Source of the DNA: an uncultured Desulfobacterium sp.
Lineage (GTDB): Bacteria; Desulfobacterota; Desulfobacteria; Desulfobacterales; Desulfobacteraceae
Reading direction: 5' to 3'
Assembly (NCBI GenBank): GCA_937124525.1
Contig: CAKZLA010000501.1
Location: 1-29,201 of the forward strand
DNA length: 29,201 nt
Shown here: positions 15,285-23,243 of the stretch, piece after piece
How the letters are laid out: each line of letters begins with the position of its first letter
Position numbering within the stretch: position 1 is the stretch's first letter
The notes under the pieces: generated by a model
Database searches by the model: none
Told to the model about the DNA's origin: nothing
The model's input: only the letters and a program-made list of their open reading frames with translations
Made by a program: the position numbers and the translations under genes

Positions 15285-16604
15285 TTACATGGCAGTTTCC
15301 GGGTGGAATACATTGACCTCTTTGAGATCATCCCCCAGATATTCCCTTTCATTGGGACCCAAAATCCCGAGAGAAAGGGCAATTAAGGACCACAGATGAA
15401 CCACGGGGTAATTGCTCCCGTAATGTTCACTGAGTTCATGGATTTGTGCATGGCAGTTGTGACAGGCAGCGATACAGTAGTCAGCACCGGTGGCCTTGAT
15501 CTGATCATCTTTGACCTTTCCATACATCAGACGTTCATCCTTGAATCCTGATTGGAGAAAACCACCACCACCGCCGCAGCAGAAGTTGTTGGATTTGTTG
15601 GGGGTCATGTCCACAAAATTTTCTTCCCCCACCACGGATTTCACCACAAAGCGAAGATCATCGGCAATGGCATCCCCATAGCTTTTTCGGACAATCTGAC
15701 AGGGATCCTGGACGGTGAACTTGATTTTCAAGTCCTTGTTCCAGTCGGAATTGACCTTTAAGCGGCCTTCCCTGATCCATTTTGCATAATATTCATAAAT
15801 GTTTTTAACTTCAAAGTCGTGTTTGATGTTAAATTTTTTCAGTCCGGCCCGGACTGAGAATGTTACGTGCCCTCACTCGGTGTTGAGGAAGGTTTTGCAC
15901 CCCAGCTTTGTGGCCTGATTGGCGGTGGTGGTGGTGATATGTTTCCAGGCATCATCATCTGCCAGAAACATGCAGTAGTTTTCCCCGGCCCATCCTTCAC
16001 TGCCATAGGTCCAATCCACTCCTGCCAGGTGAAGAATTTTCCACAATGGCGCCATTTCCTCGGGTTCCGTCACCGGCTCCCTGGAGTTCTGGTTCAGGAA
16101 GAATTCCGCTCCTTCCTTGTCAATGGGAACTTCCATGTCGGCAAATTCCGGCTGGGATTCCCGGAATTCATCGGCCACATCCTCCACAACAAAAACAAAA
16201 TCATCGGGGGAGGCGCCCATGGCGCTGGTGCTGGCATTTCTAAGGGCCATGTCGCAGGAACCCAGTATACCCTTGGGTCTTTCTTCCCTGGGCCGTAATG
16301 CCCTTGCATTGTATACCAATTGGGGGATATCAATTTCCATGGGGCAGACATGGATGCAACGCATGCACATGGTGCACATCCAGGGCCAGTCAGATGCCGC
16401 AATTTCTTCATCCATGCCCAGGGCTGCCATGCGCAGGAATTTTCTGGGGTCCATGCCGGTGAGGCCCGTGGCCGGACAGCCTGAAGAACAGGCACCGCAG
16501 GTAAGACACAGATTTAAATTGCCGCCATCGGGCAATATCTCTTTGACCTTATCCATGAAGGTGGTGCGTTTTTTGTTACTTAACTTGATTGCAGGTTCGC
16601 TCAA
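15285..16604 (-). CDS. HdrD/TmcB-like iron-sulfur oxidoreductase with in-frame UGA (probable selenoprotein)
   Basis: Read with UGA as selenocysteine this is one 439-residue protein. Two N-terminal [4Fe-4S] sites are C33-x2-C36-x2-C39-x3-C43P and C77-x2-C80-x2-C83-x3-C87P. Two CCG-type domains follow, as in the catalytic HdrB/HdrD subunits. The first ends ...FLNTE-UGA-GHV, where relatives have TECGH, so UGA (15875-15873) replaces a cluster-ligand cysteine at residue 244. The second holds VQDPCQIVRKS, NNFCCGGGGGF and ACHNCHAQI. The frame is open on both sides of the UGA with no base shift. The start is a TTG at 16604 with AGGAGGG six bases upstream. There is no membrane segment, so it is probably a cytosolic thiol/disulfide or electron-transfer module. 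A sigma-54-type promoter precedes it and a sigma-54 activator is divergent. A sequencing error or nonsense mutation is the alternative. Confidence 0.87.
15839..15875 (-). promoter_or_regulatory. Candidate bacterial SECIS element with its UGA codon
   Basis: On the minus strand, UGA (15875-15873) is followed after 15 bases by UCAGUCCG-GGC-CGGACUGA (15857-15839), a perfect 8-bp stem with a 3-base loop whose first base is G. The loop starts 24 bases after UGA, inside the window reported for bacterial SECIS elements, and the loop G is the feature SelB needs. The hairpin also codes for in-frame protein (SVRAGL). Confidence 0.75.
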
Positions 16605-16699
16605 TATTTTCCCTCCTGAATTGTGATGGAAAAGACTTCTCAGGATCTCTTCTCAAATAAAATCCATCTCCAGTACCTTTAAATATCCGGAATACTAAA

Positions 16700-16715
16700 A
16701 GCATAAAATGTGCCA
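16700..16715 (-). promoter_or_regulatory. Sigma-54 (-24/-12) promoter of the HdrD-like gene
   Basis: TGGCACATTTTATGCT on the minus strand matches TGGCAC-N5-TTGC with one change, keeping the invariant GG and GC at the right distance. It lies about 96 bp before the TTG start, and a sigma-54 activator gene is divergent. A near-palindrome, TGTTTTTGC-AAAAAACA at 16849-16865, is about 135 bp upstream, where an activator site is expected; that role is a guess. The gap 16605-17001 holds no gene. Confidence 0.7.
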
Positions 16716-17001
16716 TGATTTGTCTGGGGATAAATTTTTGAATAATACGGTTTTATCAAGTGGTTAAAGTGAAACAGGAAAAATAGAATTTAATTTGAAT
16801 GTTTGCTGTTTTGCGACACCATGCGCTGTACCGTCTCATAAATGCGTTTGTTTTTGCAAAAAACAGATGACATTTTCCATGAAATACTTTACCACTGAAT
16901 GGTGTCACCCAATGTTCAGGCTTTTCAGGCTGCCCAAATTCAAGATGGGTGGCGGGTGTGAACATCAATTTTTGAATTTGAAGTATTATGGAAAGCTAAT
17001 A

Positions 17002-18384
17002 ATGAAAAAAAAGTATGCAGACAATCTTTTTGATCGGAGTACCACTGAGACGATTCTGGAAAGTATTTCCGATGGTGTTTTTACCGTGGATCAGGATTGG
17101 AAGATCATGTCCTTTAATCGGGCCGCCGAAGAGATCACCGGTGTGAAAGCGGACGAGGCCATGGGGAAAAAATGCTGGCAGGTGTTTCGATCCAATATGT
17201 GTCAAGAAGAGTGTGCTTTAAAAAAAACAATGAAAGAAGGACGGGACTTTGTAAGCTCCGCCACCCATATAACCCGCAAGGATGGGGGGCGGGTGCCCAT
17301 CACTGTTTCCACCTCCCTGCTAAAGGATCATGACGGAAGGGTACTGGGGGGGGTGGAGACCTTCCGGGATCACACCCATGTGGAAGAGTTGAGAAAAAAA
17401 CTGTCTGACACCTGGCAGGTGGGGGATATAATCAGCCGTTGTCCTGCCATAAAGGAAATTTTTAATATCCTTCCCCAGATATCTGAAAGTGACAGCACCG
17501 TGGTGATCGGTGGTGAGACCGGCACCGGAAAAGAACTCATGGCAAAGGCCATCCACACCCTCAGTCACCGAAGGGATGAGCCCTTTGTGGCCATAAATTG
17601 CGGGGCCTTGCCTGACTCGCTGTTGGAATCGGAGCTGTTTGGTTATAAAGCCGGGGCTTTCACCCATGCCATTAAAGATAAACCAGGGCTCTTTTCCCAG
17701 GCCCGGGGGGGCACCATTTTTCTGGATGAAATCGGGGATACCAGTCCAGCCTTCCAGGTGAGGCTGCTCCGGGTGCTGGAGGCCCGGGAATTCCAGCCCC
17801 TGGGCGGGATTAAAAAAGAAATGGCCGATGTGCGCATTATTTCCGCTTCCAACAAGAACCTGGAAAAGATGGTGGGAGATAATACTTTTCGCCAGGACCT
17901 TTATTACCGTCTTAATGTGGTTCAGCTTAACCTTCCCCCCTTACGGGATCGCATGGAAGATATACCACTGCTGGTGGACCATTTTATCTCCCGACTTAAT
18001 GCCCTGAGGGGAAAATCCGTACGGGGCATGGATAAAAAAGCCCTTGGCCTTCTCATGGCCCACACATTTCCCGGCAATGTAAGGGAGCTTGAAAACATCA
18101 TTGAATATGCCTTCGTACTTTGCTGCGACGGGGACATCTTGGTGGCCCATCTTCCGGGTAACCTGGCCGTTCACCGGCCTGGGGAAGATCAAAATAATCA
18201 TTCCTGGGACCCGGTGAAATCCGCCGAGCTCAGTGTAATCATGACGGCCCTGGAACAGAATAATTACAATCGTAAAGCGGCGGCACAAACATTGGGGATG
18301 CATAAGAGCACCCTTTTCAGGAAAATAAACCGGCTGGGGATCACCCTGCCCAGTATGGACGGACGATCCAGACATCAGCCATAA
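17002..18384 (+). CDS. Sigma-54-dependent transcriptional activator, PAS-AAA+-Fis
   Basis: The 460-residue regulator has a PAS domain (about 12-125, TILESISDGVFTVDQDWKIM) containing a cysteine cluster (C59, C67, C71), an AAA+ domain, and a Fis-type helix-turn-helix (YNRKAAAQTLGMHKSTLFRKI). AAA+ marks are Walker A GETGTGKE (171-178), Walker B GGTIFLDEIG (236-245) and the sigma-54-contacting loop, here GAFTHA (218-223) instead of GAFTGA. I chose the ATG at 17002, with GGAAAG upstream, because PAS begins right after it; the frame stays open to 16795 but the extra residues look like noise. PAS cysteines suggest a redox or ligand signal. It is divergent from the HdrD-like gene, which has a sigma-54 promoter, and is probably its activator. 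The kinase gene follows after 27 bp. Confidence 0.93.
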   Translation: MKKKYADNLFDRSTTETILESISDGVFTVDQDWKIMSFNRAAEEITGVKADEAMGKKCWQVFRSNMCQEECALKKTMKEGRDFVSSATHITRKDGGRVPITVSTSLLKDHDGRVLGGVETFRDHTHVEELRKKLSDTWQVGDIISRCPAIKEIFNILPQISESDSTVVIGGETGTGKELMAKAIHTLSHRRDEPFVAINCGALPDSLLESELFGYKAGAFTHAIKDKPGLFSQARGGTIFLDEIGDTSPAFQVRLLRVLEAREFQPLGGIKKEMADVRIISASNKNLEKMVGDNTFRQDLYYRLNVVQLNLPPLRDRMEDIPLLVDHFISRLNALRGKSVRGMDKKALGLLMAHTFPGNVRELENIIEYAFVLCCDGDILVAHLPGNLAVHRPGEDQNNHSWDPVKSAELSVIMTALEQNNYNRKAAAQTLGMHKSTLFRKINRLGITLPSMDGRSRHQP

Positions 18385-18411
18385 ATCTCATGCCCAAGGC
18401 AGGGAAGATAC

Positions 18412-19746
18412 ATGGCATCTGAAATCATTGTACTCATTGACGTCGGGGAAGCGGAGACGGCTCTTGTAAAAGCCTTGATCTCCTCCTTTGAAATAGAAGT
18501 ATACACCTTTGCCAGGGATCATCTTCTGGAGCGTGGTCAGATTTTCCAGGACAAGCCCGTTTGCCTGGTTGTATTTCAGGTGGATGGAAACCATGGGCAG
18601 CAGTTTCGAAAATTGCGCTGGATTCGGAAACAATTGCGAAAACCGGTGCCGGTGCTGGTCATGCTTCCCGGGGATGCTTCCATGCACATCGTAGCCTATG
18701 TCAAGGCCGGTGCCGATGATTATTGCCTGTTACCCCTCCATGAAGGTCGATTTGCCGTTCGGTTTCTTGTGCTTCTGGAGTGTGGCCAGGCCATGGTTCA
18801 CGCGTCTGTTCCCCAGGATGGGGAGATGAATCCCGCCCCCCGGGGGGATGCAGAAGTGTGGTATCGAATTGTGGAATTTCTCCGGGAAGGGCTTTCCTTT
18901 TTTTCACCGGGATACCAGGCCTCAGGGAAAAATACCCAGCCAATATTCAACAGATGGGAGCGGGTCAAGACTCTCGGTTCTGGCGGAGGGGGGGTGGTGT
19001 GGAAGGTGCGTGAAATCGACACTGGCCATGTGGCAGTAGCCAAAATTCCCCACAAAAGGGAAATGAACACCAGTGCCCTCCGGGCTGCTGCTATTTTAAA
19101 GCGTTTAATACATCATCCCAATGTGGTGCATCTTATAGATGTGGTCAAGCATGACGATAGATTTGTTCTGATCCAGGAGTATGTTGCCGGCCAGACGTTG
19201 AGTGCGCTTATTGGATCGGGTTTGTCTGCCGGTAAAAAAGAGGATATCTTTCTTCAACTGCTTTCTGTCATCGCCTATGCCCACCACCACAGTGTGATGC
19301 ACCGGGATATTAAGCCGGATAATATCATTGTCACCCCCACCGGGAACGTGAAGCTTCTTGACTTTGGCATTGCCGAAGATTTGGTGTGGCAGGATGGTTC
19401 CCGTGATGCTGAAGGGACCCTGGATTTCATGCCTCCAGAACAATTTGAGGGTAAAAGCGGCCTGCCAACGGATGTGTGGGCCCTTGGCATTATTCTCTAT
19501 CTCTTGGTTGTAAACCGTCTTCCCTTTTGCCATGATAATCGATATTTTCCCATGGACATATCCATGGATATGAATGTGGTTCCCCCGGTGAACATTAACC
19601 CAGATATCCCCCCTGATCTAAATCGTATCATCATGACCTGTCTTGAAATATCCCTGGACAAGCGATATCCCAGTGCCTTGGTGCTTCTGGAGGATCTTTC
19701 CCGGACCTTTCCCCGTTTTGGCCAAGGGAGTGTTTTCCCGGAATAG
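18412..19746 (+). CDS. Degenerate receiver domain fused to a Hanks-type Ser/Thr protein kinase
   Basis: The 444-residue protein has two parts. Residues 3-125 follow the CheY-like pattern (IIVLIDV..., VPVLVMLPGDAS, VKAGADDYCLLPL), but the conserved Lys is replaced by Leu in CLLP and the phospho-acceptor position in CLVVFQVD is not a clear Asp, so it looks like a pseudo-receiver. Residues 183-435 form a protein kinase: glycine loop LGSGGGGVV (188-196), K211 in VAVAKI, catalytic HRDIKPDN (297-304), D317-F-G, and PPE plus DVWALGIILYLLV. There is no membrane segment, so it is cytosolic. AGGGAAG precedes the ATG. It is 27 bp downstream of the sigma-54 activator and probably co-transcribed; it may phosphorylate that activator or partners of the neighbouring electron carrier, which is inference only. 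Confidence 0.92.
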   Translation: MASEIIVLIDVGEAETALVKALISSFEIEVYTFARDHLLERGQIFQDKPVCLVVFQVDGNHGQQFRKLRWIRKQLRKPVPVLVMLPGDASMHIVAYVKAGADDYCLLPLHEGRFAVRFLVLLECGQAMVHASVPQDGEMNPAPRGDAEVWYRIVEFLREGLSFFSPGYQASGKNTQPIFNRWERVKTLGSGGGGVVWKVREIDTGHVAVAKIPHKREMNTSALRAAAILKRLIHHPNVVHLIDVVKHDDRFVLIQEYVAGQTLSALIGSGLSAGKKEDIFLQLLSVIAYAHHHSVMHRDIKPDNIIVTPTGNVKLLDFGIAEDLVWQDGSRDAEGTLDFMPPEQFEGKSGLPTDVWALGIILYLLVVNRLPFCHDNRYFPMDISMDMNVVPPVNINPDIPPDLNRIIMTCLEISLDKRYPSALVLLEDLSRTFPRFGQGSVFPE

Positions 19747-19779
19747 ATTCTTTCCCAATGCGCCCAACCAAAGATCTTT

Positions 19780-19849
19780 CCAATAACACCAGCCTGGACC
19801 CCATTGGCCCATTAATCTAAGATGACTGGCCGATGTCATGAGCAACCCC
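19780..19849. repeat. Second copy of the dispersed intergenic repeat found at 6260-6328
   Basis: The stretch CCAATAACACCAGCCTG and the following CCCCATTGGCCCA, GATGACTGGC, GATGTCATGA and CAACCCC match 6260-6328 block by block with a few substitutions. It lies just after the kinase gene. The rest of the 19747-20079 gap contains no gene that I can support. Confidence 0.75.
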
Positions 19850-20079
19850 AACGAATCATTGAATTCTAATGTCCTTTTAATCAAGCTTTAATAATAAGCC
19901 AGTATTGTTTGCCTCGTGCCCTGGGAACAGCAACATCTTTTCCGGCGAGGTGGATTCCCCCATGCAGGCGGCGGCAGATTATTATCTTCATCTGTGTCAG
20001 AGCACTCAAGGGGCGCTGGGTTTTTTGATGCCATTGCCGATGGAAACTATCTTTCATCTCTTTAATTCAGGAGTCTACC

Positions 20080-22023
20080 GTGAATATTCTTGTGCAAATA
20101 CCTTTTTTTTTAAAAAAAAATACCCGCCTGGGGCTGAAAACAAAAATGGTCATGGGTGCCGCCTTTCTGGTAATTGTGCCACTGATATTCATCGGTTACA
20201 TCTCCGCTCTCAAATCCACCCGTGCCATGGAGCAGGTTGCCATCACCCAGTCCCAGCGTATTGCCCAAGGACTTGCCCGGTCCGTGGAAGGCTTTTTAAA
20301 AGACCAGACCCATGTTTCCCGTTTGTTGGCCAGTGGTTACAGCAGTTTTGGGGGTATGGATATTCGATTTTACGGGGGCATGGGAATAGATGAACTCACC
20401 GAAAAACGGGTGAATGCCAATTTACTGAAAAATCTTGAAAGCCTGGGAGCTTTCTATGAGGGTGTATTTCTCGGGGATGCCAAAGGAGAATTGTTTGCCG
20501 GTGTTACTCCCAATGGTGAAACTCCTTATAAAGGAAGAAGTATCGCGGATATGCCCTGGTTTGAATCCTCCCGGGAAAATGGGGAAGTTTCCATCGGAGA
20601 TATTCAAATATCGTCCATTACCGGTAATCCAATTATCACCGTATGTGCCCCTGTCTTTGATAAACGCAATAAATTTGGTGCGGTTCTGGGGTTGGAAATG
20701 AAGTTGGAAGCCGTGGGAGAGCTTGTCTCAGGCACCCGTGTGGGAAATAGTGGTTATGCCTTTATGGTGGATGGCCAGGGGGGGGTTATTGCCCATCCAG
20801 ATCCTGAATATCAATTGACACTTAACATCAAGAATGTGCCCGGCATGGAAGAAGTTTCCAGGGCCATGCTCTCCGGAGAATCCGGTATTTCAGATTATAT
20901 GTTCAAAGGAAAGGATAAGGTTGCCGGAGTTGCACCGGTTAAAATGAAGCACTGGAGTATCGCAGTCAGCCAGGACAGGGATGAATTTATGGCTGTTGCC
21001 CATGAGATTCGGGATGATAATCTCCTTTTTGGTGGGGGGTTCATGGCTGTTACCATTGTCATTACTTTTTTTTGGGCTTCCAGCATTTCCGAACCTGTGA
21101 AACAGACGGTGCAGGAGATTCAAGGGGAAGCCGATCACATTGTAGTGGCTTCCAGGGAATTTGAATCTTCCAGCCACAGCCTTGCAAACGGTGCCTCCTC
21201 CCAGACGGTTTCCCTTGAAAACACTCGTAAATCCCTGGGCCAGATGACCGCCACCATACATCGGAACACAAATGATGCCATCCATGCCGATGAACTCATG
21301 CAGAGAACCAATGCCATTGTGGACAAGGCAAGACAGAAAATGGCAGTGCTCACCCGATCCATTGAGCACATTGCCGAAGCCAGTGAAAAAACACAAAAAA
21401 TTGTGAAAAGCATTGATGGAATTGCCTTTCAAACCAATTTGTTGGCCTTGAATGCTGCAGTGGAGGCAGCCCGGGCAGGAGAGGCCGGAGCCGGTTTTTC
21501 CGTGGTGGCAGATGAGGTGCGTTCCTTGGCCAGACGTACCACAGAATCTGCCCGTGAAACCTCAGCCCTTATTGAGGAAACCTCTGTGCGTATCAATGAC
21601 GGGGGCGAAGTGGTAAACCAGGCCCAGGACACTTTTAAAGAAGTAATCTCCTCAGCCAATCAGGTGGGGCAGTTGCTCAAAGGTATCTCTGAAACTTCCT
21701 TGAGCCAGGCCAATGATGTCGAAACGGTAAATATGGAGGTTGAACAGATGAGTAAGGTGGTTCATCAGAACGCCTCGGCCGCTGAAGAATCGGCTTCTGC
21801 ATCGGAATTATTGCGCCAACAGGCGTTTCAGATGCAGCAGATGCTGGACGACATGGCTGTGCTGGTGGTCGGAAAGGGGGCGCAAAAGCGTCTGCATGAT
21901 CCGACGACCAATGTGGCAGAAGGGGATTTGGATTCCAATAGCCTTTCAGTGTCGGAGTATGGCAAAAAGGAGGCCTTGCCAAGCCAGCAACTCCAAGCCC
22001 CTGTAGCTGTCGCACTTGTCTAA
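20080..22023 (+). CDS. Methyl-accepting chemotaxis protein with dCache-type sensor domain
   Basis: The 647-residue chemoreceptor starts with a short cytoplasmic basic stretch and a membrane helix ([19 protein letters not shown]), followed by an extracytoplasmic region of about 280 residues of double-Cache type ([67 protein letters not shown]). A second membrane helix ([20 protein letters not shown]) leads into a coiled-coil signalling domain with the tip [20 protein letters not shown]. No clear HAMP domain is seen. The GTG start at 20080 is supported by AGGAG eight bases upstream. dCache domains usually bind amino acids, carboxylates or other small molecules. It follows the kinase gene but after 330 bp, so it is probably transcribed separately. 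Confidence 0.93.
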   Translation: MNILVQIPFFLKKNTRLGLKTKMVMGAAFLVIVPLIFIGYISALKSTRAMEQVAITQSQRIAQGLARSVEGFLKDQTHVSRLLASGYSSFGGMDIRFYGGMGIDELTEKRVNANLLKNLESLGAFYEGVFLGDAKGELFAGVTPNGETPYKGRSIADMPWFESSRENGEVSIGDIQISSITGNPIITVCAPVFDKRNKFGAVLGLEMKLEAVGELVSGTRVGNSGYAFMVDGQGGVIAHPDPEYQLTLNIKNVPGMEEVSRAMLSGESGISDYMFKGKDKVAGVAPVKMKHWSIAVSQDRDEFMAVAHEIRDDNLLFGGGFMAVTIVITFFWASSISEPVKQTVQEIQGEADHIVVASREFESSSHSLANGASSQTVSLENTRKSLGQMTATIHRNTNDAIHADELMQRTNAIVDKARQKMAVLTRSIEHIAEASEKTQKIVKSIDGIAFQTNLLALNAAVEAARAGEAGAGFSVVADEVRSLARRTTESARETSALIEETSVRINDGGEVVNQAQDTFKEVISSANQVGQLLKGISETSLSQANDVETVNMEVEQMSKVVHQNASAAEESASASELLRQQAFQMQQMLDDMAVLVVGKGAQKRLHDPTTNVAEGDLDSNSLSVSEYGKKEALPSQQLQAPVAVALV

Positions 22024-22185
22024 ATTCGCCATGCACCGTCCATCATTGATATATTCTAACTGTTTTGTAATAAAATATTAATAATATCCTCATGTATTTG
22101 GTGTTTAATCTGCTTAAATGGATTAGCAGTTAATACTGGGTCCTGATTTACGAGGTAAAAATCATCACCCCATTGAGGAAATAAA

Positions 22186-22665
22186 ATGCAAAACACCACC
22201 AATGCCCCCGAAACTGGGAGTAATAGACAAAACTGGATGGCCCTGTTAGCCCAAGCAGATCCGGCAGATCTTGAGGCTGCCCGTAAACAGTTGGACGACA
22301 ACTTCTCTTTTACCCTGATAACGGCTCCTGAAACGGGTCTTTTCATGATCCAGGGTAAAAAAGATGGATCCGGTTCAAGGTTCAATCTGGGGGAAGTTAC
22401 GGTTTCAAAATGCATACTTGAAGTCAATGGTACCTGGCAGGGAGCAGCATGGGTCATGGGTTCGGATCTCAGGCACGCAAAGCTTGCTGCATTGTTTGAT
22501 GGACTGTTGCAGGACCCCGGTTATCACGACCGTATCAAAACAGAACTGTTGAACCAGTTGCTGGTAAAAGAAAAGATCAGGGATGATCAGCTAAACCAGG
22601 CGGCCCGGGCTTCCCGAATGGGCGGTTCTTCCCAGGTCAAACCGGTAAGGGGGGCAAGATCATGA
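22186..22665 (+). CDS. phnG: C-P lyase core subunit PhnG
   Basis: PhnG is part of the PhnGHIJ carbon-phosphorus lyase core, which with PhnI makes alpha-D-ribose 1-methylphosphonate 5-triphosphate. The 159-residue product shows the family opening NRQNWMALLAQADPADLE and the central RFNLGEVTVSKCILEVNG, then AAWVMGSDLRHAKLAALFDGLLQ, all aligning with E. coli PhnG. GAGGA lies seven bases before the ATG. The stop overlaps the phnH start as ATGA. The upstream gap of 160 bp has a small CTGCT...AGCAG hairpin near 22108-22127; I see no clear Pho box. Confidence 0.92.
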   Translation: MQNTTNAPETGSNRQNWMALLAQADPADLEAARKQLDDNFSFTLITAPETGLFMIQGKKDGSGSRFNLGEVTVSKCILEVNGTWQGAAWVMGSDLRHAKLAALFDGLLQDPGYHDRIKTELLNQLLVKEKIRDDQLNQAARASRMGGSSQVKPVRGARS

Positions 22666-23243
22666 GAAAAGGATTTATGGTTGAAGCCCATGACAGCCAG
22701 GCCATTTTTAGACGACTGTTGACGGCCATGGCCCATCCGGGCACCCTGATGGAGTCCCCGGTGGAAATCAATCCACCGGGTGAACTGCACAATGCGGTTG
22801 GTGCCATTCTCCTGGCTTTGCTTGATGATGAAACACCGCTGTGGTCCAATTTGAGAATCGGTTCTGAAGAAATTAAGTGGTTGCGATTTCATACGGGTGC
22901 ACCAGCTACACTGAATCCGACAAATGCCCTGTTTGCATTGGAGACAAGTTTGAAAAACCTTAATAAGCCCACCTGCTTTTATCCAGGTTCCGCCATGGCG
23001 CCGGAATCAGCAACCACCCTTATTGTCCAGACCCCGGATATTCTAAGTACGGGTGGATTGTCTCTGACAGGTCCCGGCATTGAAACCCAGACAACACTGC
23101 ACATTGAAGGTGTAAATGCCTGTTTTTTTCACAATAGAAATAAATTGAAAATTCAATACCCCCTGGGGGTGGACATGGTCTTTGTCAGCCACACCACTTT
23201 TGTGGCCATCCCTCGCACGATATCCATTGAGGTAATGTCATGA
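22662..23243 (+). CDS. phnH: C-P lyase core subunit PhnH
   Basis: The 193-residue protein is normal length for PhnH, the PLP-transferase-fold structural subunit of the C-P lyase core. It matches E. coli PhnH through DSQAIFRRLLTAMAHPGTLME, LLALLDDETPLWSN, WLRFHTGAPATL, PESATTLIVQ, LTGPGIE and the C-terminal PLGVDMVFV...AIPRTISIEVMS. It overlaps phnG and phnI by four bases at each end, so the three are translationally coupled. Nothing looks broken here. Confidence 0.94.
   Translation: MRKGFMVEAHDSQAIFRRLLTAMAHPGTLMESPVEINPPGELHNAVGAILLALLDDETPLWSNLRIGSEEIKWLRFHTGAPATLNPTNALFALETSLKNLNKPTCFYPGSAMAPESATTLIVQTPDILSTGGLSLTGPGIETQTTLHIEGVNACFFHNRNKLKIQYPLGVDMVFVSHTTFVAIPRTISIEVMS

Noticed and set aside
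15873..15875. Treating the HdrD-like locus as a pseudogene with a nonsense mutation
   Set aside because: Frame and conservation continue perfectly past the UGA, UGA replaces a conserved Cys, and a SECIS-like hairpin follows at the right distance.
16795..17001. 69-residue N-terminal extension of the sigma-54 activator
   Set aside because: Cysteine-rich, low-likelihood sequence covering the promoter region; PAS begins immediately after the ATG at 17002.
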